Assembly: GCA_919902735.1 (NCBI GenBank)
Contig: CAKKRM010000240.1
Coordinates: 1-64,000, forward strand
DNA length: 64,000 nucleotides
Source of the DNA: Anaerolineales bacterium
GTDB taxonomy: Bacteria; Chloroflexota; Anaerolineae; Anaerolineales; Villigracilaceae
Direction: 5' to 3'
This document shows positions 9,064 through 16,883 of the stretch, one piece after another. The notes below the pieces were generated by a model that saw nothing but the letters and a program-made list of their open reading frames with translations, did not search any database and was not told the origin of the DNA. Position 1 is the stretch's first letter. Each line of letters starts with the position of its first letter. The position numbers and the translations under genes are program-made.

Positions 9064-9954
9064 ATGACACTTCATGCCGTTCAGATACGCCCCGATGGAA
9101 ATATCCCCATCCCAAACATCGCCTCTTCTCTTGACGAGGTAACTGGTTCGCTTCCAAGTGGCTTTTACACCACCTTCAGCTCCCTCGCCCAAGGGACAAG
9201 AGTCCTCGGGTTGCAGGCGCACCTGGATAGGCTGTATCTCCCTGCGAAAGAACGAAAGCTGAAACCCGCCGTGGACGAGAATACGTTGCGCGAACGAATT
9301 GCAGAACTGGTGAAGGAAAACCTCCCGCACGAGTCCAGAGTCCGCTTGATTTTGACGAAGGAACGCGGCGAGATTTTTACCGCCATCCAGCCGTTCATAC
9401 CGCTGGCGAAAGAGATTTATGAAAATGGCGTGCATGTCATCACTTCCACTGTTGCAAGAAGCGACCCGCGCATCAAAGGCACAGACTTCATTGCCAAAAG
9501 CGCCGAGCAAAGGAAATTAGTCAGGGGCGATGTCTTTGAAATTCTGCTGACACATAACGGTAAAATCCTCGAAGGGATGACATCGAATTTTTACGCCATC
9601 GTTCATCCCGTCATTGCGACGAAGCAATCTCCAATCACCAGCCTCGATGCAGCTTTACCTCCCAAACCAGCAGCGACCCTCCTCACCGCCCAAAAAGAGA
9701 TTCTGCTGGGCGTCACGCGCCGCGCCGTGCTGAAGATCGCAAGAGGGCAGGGGCTGTCCATTGAATATCGTCCGCTGCGCGTGGGCGAAAAATTCGATGA
9801 AGCATTTCTCACATCCAGTTCGCGGGGGGTGGTGCCGATCATTTCGATTGACGAGTCGCTGGTGGGGCAGGGGCAGGTGGGGGCGTGGGCAAAAACTCTT
9901 TCGAAAGCGTATCAAGCTTACGTTTGGGAAAGAAGCGAGAAGATTGTTCGATAA
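9064..9954 (+). CDS. Aminotransferase class IV (branched-chain / D-amino-acid / ADC-lyase-like)
   Basis: Start chosen at MTLHAVQIRPDG; FTTFSSLAQGTRVLGLQAHLDRL, EGMTSNFYAI, RRAVLKIARGQGLSIEYRPL, FDEAFLTSSSRGVVPI. Confidence 0.85.
   Translation: MTLHAVQIRPDGNIPIPNIASSLDEVTGSLPSGFYTTFSSLAQGTRVLGLQAHLDRLYLPAKERKLKPAVDENTLRERIAELVKENLPHESRVRLILTKERGEIFTAIQPFIPLAKEIYENGVHVITSTVARSDPRIKGTDFIAKSAEQRKLVRGDVFEILLTHNGKILEGMTSNFYAIVHPVIATKQSPITSLDAALPPKPAATLLTAQKEILLGVTRRAVLKIARGQGLSIEYRPLRVGEKFDEAFLTSSSRGVVPIISIDESLVGQGQVGAWAKTLSKAYQAYVWERSEKIVR
9606..9633 (+). repeat. Copy of the CGTCATTGCGA...CGAAGCAATCT repeat inside the aminotransferase CDS
   Basis: CCCGTCATTGCGACGAAGCAATCTCC matches the left end and 'cgacgaagcaatct' core of the repeats at 4353 and 11344. 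Confidence 0.65.
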
Positions 9955-10027
9955 AACGAAGGTGAGCGCGTAACTTTTTCCTGCTAAAAACGACTACATA
10001 AATAAGACTTTCTTTAGAGGAGATTAT

Positions 10028-10234
10028 ATGGCTGGCGTTTCTGGCAAGGTATGTTTAAAGGGGAAGCTTCGGCAAGTGGATGCGTGTGACGAATGCGCGC
10101 CCGAATGTTCGCTTTTTGCAGACCCGTCTCTGGATGCGAGCCAGACCTATTCGGATATCGAAGAAGATCAAGACGCCGCGAAAGAAGGGGAATTGAAGAA
10201 AAGCACAAAGAAATTCGTTATGTTTATGTTGTGA
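10028..10234 (+). CDS. Small acidic/Cys-containing protein of unknown function
   Basis: 68 aa; strong SD (AGAGGAGATTATATG); cysteines in VCLKG...DACDECAPEC. Confidence 0.6.
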   Translation: MAGVSGKVCLKGKLRQVDACDECAPECSLFADPSLDASQTYSDIEEDQDAAKEGELKKSTKKFVMFML

Positions 10235-10244
10235 ACCAGCCCAT

Positions 10245-11267
10245 TTATTTTTGTTTTGACTTACCCTCAAAAATCTCATAATAGCCTTTGTCGAGTTCAT
10301 CATCTGATAAATGAGCGTATCTTTGCGTCACCTGGATGTTGCTATGGCGTGCGAGTTCCTGTGCAAGTTTGAGGTTGCCTGAGCCGCGCAAAACAGTGGT
10401 GACAAAATAATGGCGGAAGGAGTGGGGTGTGATCTTGCCGACAGATTCTTTTCCTAAAATTTGAGCCACGCGTTCCTTGACGATATTCCTTCCCGTTGTC
10501 GGCGTGATGGGTTTTATCTTTTTGCCTGCGCCTTTGTCGTGGCGGGCGAAGAGGGGCAGGGATGCCAGTTGTTTTCCCGACCCGCCATCAAGTTGAGCAC
10601 GAAGCGAGAGATAATCCTTGATGGCTTTTGTGCAGCGGGTGGAAAATCGCACCACGGCCTGTTTATCTCCTTTACCGATGATCACCGCGCGGCTTTCGTT
10701 CCAATCCACATCACCGCGGCGCAGATTGCAAGCCTCATGGACACGCAAGCCAGTATCGGCCAAAGTGAGCAAAAAGGCACGATCTCGGTATGCGCGTAAC
10801 CGAACATTGGGAAGCTCCTCGTCGCCAATAGGCACAGCCATGTTTTCGATGTTATTCACGTACTCCAAAATACGCTCAATATCCTCGGCAGGGAACTGGG
10901 GGAGGCGAATGCCAGGGCGGCGCGAACGCTGGCGTATAAGCACACGCACGCGGGACAAATTGATCTCCGTTAATCGTTCCGAATCCACGTATTCGTAAAA
11001 ACCTTTGACAGCCTGCAAATACAATTGCTCGGTGGTGGGAGAATAGGTTTTGAGATAGCCAGCCAATGGCGAGATCAGATCTTCTGTGAGTTTTTCAATG
11101 GGGGTGGATTGCGGGCTGAGATTTTTTTCCACAAGCACTTCCACAAAAACTTTGAGTGCGTTCTTATACGCAAGCATTGTATGAATGCTGCGAGAGAGCT
11201 TCACCGTGTCCAGATAGTTTCTTATTGCATCTGAGATCGTCACAGAGTTGGATTCGTTGGCTGTCAT
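10245..11267 (-). CDS. Tyrosine recombinase/integrase (XerC/D-like)
   Basis: ADTGLRVHEACNLRRGDVDW, HSFRHYFVT, LARHSNIQVTQRYAHL (catalytic R-HxxR-H-Y); start at MTANESNS supported by promoter position. Confidence 0.92.
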   Translation of the reverse strand: MTANESNSVTISDAIRNYLDTVKLSRSIHTMLAYKNALKVFVEVLVEKNLSPQSTPIEKLTEDLISPLAGYLKTYSPTTEQLYLQAVKGFYEYVDSERLTEINLSRVRVLIRQRSRRPGIRLPQFPAEDIERILEYVNNIENMAVPIGDEELPNVRLRAYRDRAFLLTLADTGLRVHEACNLRRGDVDWNESRAVIIGKGDKQAVVRFSTRCTKAIKDYLSLRAQLDGGSGKQLASLPLFARHDKGAGKKIKPITPTTGRNIVKERVAQILGKESVGKITPHSFRHYFVTTVLRGSGNLKLAQELARHSNIQVTQRYAHLSDDELDKGYYEIFEGKSKQK

Positions 11268-11274
11268 AGGGATC

Positions 11275-11302
11275 ATTATACGAATATTCACAGTCCTGTC
11301 AA
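11275..11302 (-). promoter_or_regulatory. Sigma70-like promoter of the tyrosine recombinase; probable leaderless start
   Basis: On the minus strand TTGACA (11302-11297), 16-nt spacer, TATAAT (11280-11275), 7 nt, ATG (11267). Confidence 0.75.
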
Positions 11303-11342
11303 TGCTTTTGATAATAATACTTATCGAAATCAAAAGGTTATT

Positions 11343-11391
11343 TTGTCATTGTGAGGAGGGCAATCTTCCCGACGAAGCAATCCCCCACTTC
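11343..11391. repeat. Partial copy of the CGTCATTGCGAGG dispersed repeat
   Basis: TTGTCATTGTGAGGAGGGCAATCTTCCCGACGAAGCAATCCCCCAC. Confidence 0.6.
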
Positions 11392-11616
11392 TCTTTTGAC
11401 CATTGACAGCAGACCACAGACCACGCAAGCAAAAACGCTTCACATCCACGGGACGGTTGTTTTCATTCCGCCTTCATCATTCCTCATTCATCCATGCACT
11501 TCCCCCACCCTGCCCCACTGACTATCCCCTCAAAAAGTTGTACAATATGCCCATGAAACGTGAAGCGGGAATCATCTCGGGTTTATCAAACTCAACAAAT
11601 TAACAGGGAGTATCTT

Positions 11617-11829
11617 ATGCCGCCTTTCGTAAATACAGAGTGCAAGAATTGCAACAAGCTCAACCGTTTTGACCTGGCTGAATTAAGAAAAGAAGATGGA
11701 AGCCTCGTTAAAGGTGTGCTGTATCGTGGTGAAGAAGATAATGAGGAAGTGTTCGAGAAAACCTGCCAGCATTGCGGCAGGAAGTTCAAGTTCACCGTGA
11801 AAGGCGGCGCAGATGGCGCGAAAAAGTAA
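11617..11829 (+). CDS. Small two-CxxC (zinc-ribbon-like) protein
   Basis: MPPFVNTECKNCNKLNRF...KTCQHCGRKFKF; SD-like ACAGGGAG; overlaps next ORF by 17 bp. Confidence 0.7.
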   Translation: MPPFVNTECKNCNKLNRFDLAELRKEDGSLVKGVLYRGEEDNEEVFEKTCQHCGRKFKFTVKGGADGAKK

Positions 11830-12283
11830 ACCCACGCAAGAAGATGAGATTTTTGTAGAGTCCACTCCCCTATCGGCGGAGGATGAACGGCTGGATAAAT
11901 TATTCGACGAGATGGAGCAAGGCTCGCTGAAAACGCTGGAGGATGCGGCGAGGCAGATCATCACCCTGTCCACTGCACTGCTTGGCGCGTTCTTTGGGTT
12001 GATGGCGTTCAAGGATGCGCCGAGTTATTTGGGATTCTTTGAGATCAAATTGATTGGCGCGCTGGCGTTGATTAGCTTCATGGCGGCGTTGTTCTTTGCA
12101 TTGCAGGCGGTTTCACCAAAGCGATACGATTTCCCACGCGCGAGTTTGACGGCCAAGCGAAAAATTTTGGAAGAGATGCTGACGAATAAACATCAAGCCG
12201 TGAACATGGCCGCATGGATTTTCGGAGTCGGCGCGTTTTTGATGCTGGTCGCGGCGTTGGATATTTTGATTTTTAGGCTGTAA
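11813..12283 (+). CDS. Small membrane protein, about 3 predicted TM segments
   Basis: 156 aa; hydrophobic stretches IITLSTALLGAFFGLMAF, LIGALALISFMAALFFAL, AAWIFGVGAFLMLVAALDILIF. Confidence 0.8.
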   Translation: MARKSKPTQEDEIFVESTPLSAEDERLDKLFDEMEQGSLKTLEDAARQIITLSTALLGAFFGLMAFKDAPSYLGFFEIKLIGALALISFMAALFFALQAVSPKRYDFPRASLTAKRKILEEMLTNKHQAVNMAAWIFGVGAFLMLVAALDILIFRL

Positions 12284-12294
12284 GATAAACCGTA

Positions 12295-12338
12295 GGACAA
12301 ACCTCTGGTTTGTCCTCCTCGCAAGTCGGAGACTTGCG
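12295..12338. repeat. Tandem double hairpin upstream of the CHAT gene
   Basis: GGACAAACC-tct-GGTTTGTCC followed by CGCAAGTC-gga-GACTTGCG. Confidence 0.7.
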
Positions 12339-12356
12339 TTACGTTGAGGAATTTAT

Positions 12357-15300
12357 ATGCTCACCCTCCACCTCACCCTTACCAACCACAAAGTGACTGT
12401 TCGCGCCAACGGGAAGGAAAGCCACCAGTTTCCCCTGCTGGATTTGAGTCAATCCGAGCAGGAGTGGAAGGACTTTTACAAGAACCCGCGCGGATACGGT
12501 GAGAAGTTATTCAATGCGTTGTTCAGGGATGTAGCACTGGCTGAATTCAATACGCTATCCAAACAACCCGAGCGGACGATTGTGCTGGTGTTGGAATCGC
12601 CTGAATTAGATAGGGTGGCGTGGGAGTACGCGTACAACAAAGCCAAGGAAGAATATGTGGTGGAAGATTGCGCCTTCGTGCGCGCGTTGCCAGAGAAGGA
12701 TAGACCTGCAAATGGGCGGTTGAAGGCGGGCGTGGAGCGTGTTCCGTTATTATTTATTCCCGCTAACCCATTGATTGACCCAAGAGGCGAGCCGATGCGC
12801 GCGTTGGATGTGGAAGGCGAATGGCGGGAGATGAAACATCTCATCGAGAAAAGCAACGCGCCGTTCGACATGCTCGAGTTGAGACCCGCGACGCCCGAAG
12901 CGTTGCAAAGCGTGATGGCGAGATTCCAAAATGGGATGATCGCGCATTTCTCAGGTCACGGCGCGGCAACGAAAGATGGCGCGATCCTGTTATTTGAGCG
13001 CGAGAACGGGGCGTCGAATCCGCTGGAGGCGCGGGAGTTCGTGAGGGAGATCAAGGATAAGGCGTGGATCGGCTTCTTGAGCGCGTGCCAGTCCGCAGTC
13101 CCAGAACGAACCGAGTTTTCCAATTTGGCGCGGGAATTGGCGAAGGCGGGAGTCCCGTTTGCGTTGGGGATGCAGTTCAATCTCCCCGATCCGTTTGCGC
13201 CGAACATCAGCGGACAGTTCTACAACTATCTCGCGCATGGACACGCCGTCCCCGAGGCGGCGCGGCAGGCGTGGCGCGCGGTGAAGCGTGAGAATGAATT
13301 TTTCGTCGGCATGATCGCGCTGTACGCCGCGTACCCCGATGAAGTGGGAAAGTTGGGATGGCGCGGCTCGGGCGCGCAGACCGTGAGCCTGTTTCGTCCC
13401 GCCGACGTGAGCGACCTGCCCTCCCCTGCCAGCGGATTGATCGGACGCCAGCGCGAGTTGATGCGCATTGGCACGCGCCTGCTCGAAGATAAGAAACCGC
13501 TGACGGTTACACTGCACGGCGCGGGCGGGATCGGCAAGACCGCGTTGCTCTGGCAGGCGCTCCTGCGCTTCGCCCCATCCTTCGAGTTGACTCTCGCCAT
13601 CGGGCTGGATCCACTGCCCTCACTGGAAAGCGTGCTGGGACGGATCGAACGCTTTTTGGGTTTGCCTTCACCCTGCTCCAATGACACGAAGGAACGCGAA
13701 GCGTTGGTGCGGAACGCGCTGACGAGCAAGCGCACGTTGTTGGGCTTGGATAACTTTGAAACGCTCAACCATGCCTTGAACGATGACACTGCAAAAGCCA
13801 CTGCCAAAAGTTTATATGCCTTCTTCAAGAGTTTGCCCGCCGCAGGTGTAACCTTGTGCGTCACCAGCCGCGAGAAAACCAATCTGCCTGGCGAACACAT
13901 CGAAGAAATTTACGGTTTGGAAGATGCGATGGGCGGCGCGTTGTTTTATGAAAACGTCAGCACGCGCAAGGATGCCTTGAACGAAACAGGCTTGGAAAAA
14001 CTCAGTGCCGCCATTGGCGGACACCCGCTTGCCTTGCGCCTGCTCGCGCCGATCTTTGAAGAACAGGCGGGTTTATCGCTGGAACAGTTTATCGAAAAAC
14101 TGCAAACCTTCTTACCCAAAGCCAGCGATCAATGGACAGAAGAAGAACGTCACGCAAGTTTGGGAGCGTGCTTTGCCTTCTCGATGGATTATTTGCCGAA
14201 GAATGAGGAAGGTCAGAAACTGCAAATTGCTATTTCACGTTTGAGTGTATTCACCGCCTTCTTTGTTGATTTCACTGCCGCGCCTGTGTTAGAAAACCGC
14301 TTCCCTGAAAGCCAAGAAGAATTCAAACAAATGCTTCCCAAAGCAAATAACTTATTACACACTCTATGGGAACGTGGTTTACTTGAACGCACTACCATTC
14401 CATTGGGAGAAGAAAACTTTTATCTGTATCGCCTGCACCCCACGTTGGGATTCCTCGCCCAAGCCAAACTGACCAACGCCGAAATGGTTCAAGAAAATTT
14501 CTGGCAATCTATGAACAACTTGGCGCGTGCGGCGGAGGATGAAATCAACAAAAGCCCATTCATGGTGCAAATCGCCTCTCGCGCAATGCCTGACCTAATC
14601 TCTGCTTCCGAATCAAAAAACGATGCGGATACCGCACTCATGCAGTATCGAGTCAGTAAATTATTAGAGCAGTTTGGTTTATATGACGACTCGTTGCGGC
14701 TTCTTGGAAAATCGCGTAATACTTATAGTTTGCTAAGTCGACAAAGAGAAATGGCGATGACAATTCATGTGGCGGCAAATATTTATGTGACGCGTGGCGA
14801 CCTGGACGGAGCAATAAAGTTGTATGCGCAATCACAAGAAATTTATGAAAATCTAGGCGAACTGAAAGGTAAATCTATCATACTCCATGAAATGGCTGGA
14901 GTTTATGCCACACGTGGGGATTTGGACGAGGCAATGAGGTTGAATCAGCAGTCCCTTGAAATCAAGGAAGAACTCGGTGAACTTCAAGGCAAATCCGCCA
15001 CGCTACATAGCATGGCAGGAATCTATGTGACGCGCGGGGATTTGGACGAGGCAATGAAGTTGTATCAGCAGTCCCTTGAAATCAAGGAAAGAGTGGGCGA
15101 CCTGAAAAGCATGTCCGCTACGTTACACAACATGGCGAATATTTATGTCACACGCGGGGATTTGGACGAGGCAATGAAGTTGTATCAGCAGTCCCTTAAA
15201 ATCAAGGAAGGACTTGGCGATCTACAAGGTAAGTCTGCCACTCTCCACCAGATGGCAGTAACCTACGTGACGCGCGGGGATTTGAACAAGGCAATGAGGT

Positions 15301-15842
15301 TATATCAGCAGTCGCTTGAAATCAAGGAAAGACTGGGCGACCTGCAAGGTAAGGCTAATACACTTGCCATGATAGCACAAATTGATGCGAATCAAAGGAA
15401 ATATCGAGAATCATTGGAGAAACTTTTATCGGCAATGAGCACCGCACAAAAAATTGGCGCAAAACTAAGTACGCAGGATTTTGCTGACAATATGAAAGTT
15501 TTACAATCCATGATGGGGTTCGATAAATTTGAAATTATTTGGAAAGAATTAACAACACAAGCATTACCCGAATGGCTATCCCAATCTCCCCAACAAGAGC
15601 AAGGCATGACCGCCGAGCAGTTCATCGCGGGTGCGATTCAATCTGCAAGGGAGAAGCGCCCCGAGGCGGAGGAGTACTTCAAGTCCGCGCAGAAGATGGC
15701 GGCGGATTCGAGCGTCCCTGCGGAGATGCGCGAGTTGGGGAGGGTGCTGCAACGAATCATGATCGGCGATAGGTACGTGGATCTCTCGTCCCTGCCGAGG
15801 GAGTGGGTGGAGATAATACAAAGGATGAAGGATGAAGGATGA
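12357..15842 (+). CDS. CHAT (caspase-like) protease - STAND/NB-ARC-like NTPase - TPR protein
   Basis: 1161 aa; CHAT dyad HFSGHGAA and GFLSACQSA; Walker A LHGAGGIGKTALL; Walker B-like RTLLGLDNFETL; five near-identical 40-aa TPR units. Confidence 0.92.
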   Translation: MLTLHLTLTNHKVTVRANGKESHQFPLLDLSQSEQEWKDFYKNPRGYGEKLFNALFRDVALAEFNTLSKQPERTIVLVLESPELDRVAWEYAYNKAKEEYVVEDCAFVRALPEKDRPANGRLKAGVERVPLLFIPANPLIDPRGEPMRALDVEGEWREMKHLIEKSNAPFDMLELRPATPEALQSVMARFQNGMIAHFSGHGAATKDGAILLFERENGASNPLEAREFVREIKDKAWIGFLSACQSAVPERTEFSNLARELAKAGVPFALGMQFNLPDPFAPNISGQFYNYLAHGHAVPEAARQAWRAVKRENEFFVGMIALYAAYPDEVGKLGWRGSGAQTVSLFRPADVSDLPSPASGLIGRQRELMRIGTRLLEDKKPLTVTLHGAGGIGKTALLWQALLRFAPSFELTLAIGLDPLPSLESVLGRIERFLGLPSPCSNDTKEREALVRNALTSKRTLLGLDNFETLNHALNDDTAKATAKSLYAFFKSLPAAGVTLCVTSREKTNLPGEHIEEIYGLEDAMGGALFYENVSTRKDALNETGLEKLSAAIGGHPLALRLLAPIFEEQAGLSLEQFIEKLQTFLPKASDQWTEEERHASLGACFAFSMDYLPKNEEGQKLQIAISRLSVFTAFFVDFTAAPVLENRFPESQEEFKQMLPKANNLLHTLWERGLLERTTIPLGEENFYLYRLHPTLGFLAQAKLTNAEMVQENFWQSMNNLARAAEDEINKSPFMVQIASRAMPDLISASESKNDADTALMQYRVSKLLEQFGLYDDSLRLLGKSRNTYSLLSRQREMAMTIHVAANIYVTRGDLDGAIKLYAQSQEIYENLGELKGKSIILHEMAGVYATRGDLDEAMRLNQQSLEIKEELGELQGKSATLHSMAGIYVTRGDLDEAMKLYQQSLEIKERVGDLKSMSATLHNMANIYVTRGDLDEAMKLYQQSLKIKEGLGDLQGKSATLHQMAVTYVTRGDLNKAMRLYQQSLEIKERLGDLQGKANTLAMIAQIDANQRKYRESLEKLLSAMSTAQKIGAKLSTQDFADNMKVLQSMMGFDKFEIIWKELTTQALPEWLSQSPQQEQGMTAEQFIAGAIQSAREKRPEAEEYFKSAQKMAADSSVPAEMRELGRVLQRIMIGDRYVDLSSLPREWVEIIQRMKDEG
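14761..15360 (+). repeat. Five tandem ~120-bp coding repeats (TPR array)
   Basis: Repeated (I/V)YVTRGDLDEAMKLYQQSLEIKE-LGDLQGKSATLHxMA; DNA units nearly identical (gggatttggacgaggcaatgaagttgtatcagcagtcccttgaaatcaagga). Confidence 0.9.
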
Positions 15843-15933
15843 AGGCTTGCCCTCCCGAAGGACATCGGGACGATGTGAGCGAAGTCGAAAGGATGAAGTT
15901 TGAGTAGAGTATAATTTAGGCAGGCTTGTATCC

Positions 15934-16326
15934 ATGCGCAAAGATACGAAAAACTGGATTGCCCTTACAGATTATGACATTGATACTGCCCGTCACATGC
16001 TGGCGACAGGACGGTATCTTTATGTGATCTTTCTCTGTCACCTGTCGCTGGAGAAGATACTCAAAGCGCACGTAGCCGAAGTCACACAGACTCTGCCAAT
16101 CAAGACGCATGATTTGATCTATCTGGTCAAGAAATGCGAGCTGGAAATTCCTGAAACTTACCTCGATTTCATCGGCAAAATCAACACCGCAAGCATCCCC
16201 ACCCGTTACCCCGATGACTTACAACGTTCCTTGAAGGAATATCCCGAACCCGTTGCCCGTGATTATCTGGAACAAACGGAAAAGATACTTCAATGGCTAA
16301 AACAACACCCGAACTTAAACAAATAA
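15934..16326 (+). CDS. HEPN domain protein (putative toxin of HEPN-MNT module)
   Basis: 130 aa; DIDTARHMLATGRYLYVIFLCHLSLEKILKAHV...THDLIYLVKKCEL...RYPDDLQ; overlaps the MNT gene. Confidence 0.88.
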   Translation: MRKDTKNWIALTDYDIDTARHMLATGRYLYVIFLCHLSLEKILKAHVAEVTQTLPIKTHDLIYLVKKCELEIPETYLDFIGKINTASIPTRYPDDLQRSLKEYPEPVARDYLEQTEKILQWLKQHPNLNK

Positions 16327-16619
16327 TCAAGCGATTTCGCACCCAACTGGAGAAAATGGGGATTCATCCAGAACGGATCATGTTGTATGGCTCACAAGCC
16401 ACTGGCGCTGCGCGTGAAGGCAGCGATATTGACCTGATCGTGATATCGGGTGATTGGAAAAAATATAATTATCGCGAAAGATTGGAACTGCTGGGCATTG
16501 CATCCGCAAGAATTTTAGAACCTGTTCAGGCACAAGGATTTACCCCGAGTGAAGTTAAGCTAAAGAAGGTAATGCCTTTTTGGGAACAAGTAATAAAAGA
16601 ACAAGCAATTGCAGTCTAA
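16293..16619 (+). CDS. Minimal nucleotidyltransferase (MNT; putative antitoxin)
   Basis: 108 aa; RIMLYGSQATGAAREGSDIDLIVIS (GSx...DxD motif). Confidence 0.9.
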   Translation: MAKTTPELKQIIKRFRTQLEKMGIHPERIMLYGSQATGAAREGSDIDLIVISGDWKKYNYRERLELLGIASARILEPVQAQGFTPSEVKLKKVMPFWEQVIKEQAIAV

Positions 16620-16649
16620 ATCGGAGTCGAAAGGCTCCGATTTTATTTT
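16618..16649 (+). terminator. Rho-independent terminator after HEPN-MNT
   Basis: AAATCGGAG-tcgaaagg-CTCCGATTTTATTTT. Confidence 0.8.
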
Positions 16650-16650
16650 A

Positions 16651-16815
16651 GAAGCGTCCTGCGAAGTATCCGTAGGGTGAAGCTGAGGAGTATTTCAAAT
16701 CCGCGCAGAAGCTGGCGGCGGATTCGAGCGTCCCTGCGGACTTGCCCTGAGCCTGTCGAAGGGGGTGCGTGAGTTGGGCAGGGTCTTGCAACGAATCATG
16801 CTCGGCGATAAGAAC
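16651..16815 (+). pseudogene. Degenerate copy of the CHAT gene 3' end, with two short insertions
   Basis: gaggagtatttcaaatccgcgcagaagctggcggcggattcgagcgtccctgcgga...gtgagttgggcagggtcttgcaacgaatcatgctcggcgata parallels 15655-15775. Confidence 0.85.
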
Positions 16816-16883
16816 AAGGCAAACTCGCAAATTTGGATCATGTCTTTCTGTGGAATTGATTCGCCAAATGAGTCTCGCAGACT

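Noticed and set aside
6535-9510. 991-aa ORF start at 9510
   Set aside because: The extension overlaps the divergent aminotransferase and its promoter; a better start is at 8979.
10245-11267. Integrative element or prophage anchored on the tyrosine recombinase
   Set aside because: No phage structural, replication or excisionase genes and no convincing att repeats; the tRNA-Gly is 11 kb away without a duplicated 3' end that I could find.
14761-15360. Tandem 120-bp repeats as a CRISPR array
   Set aside because: They are in-frame TPR codons with no spacer structure; no cas genes.
12357-15842. CHAT gene as part of a type III-E CRISPR (Craspase) locus
   Set aside because: No gRAMP/Cas7-11 or CRISPR array nearby; architecture is CHAT-STAND-TPR rather than TPR-CHAT.
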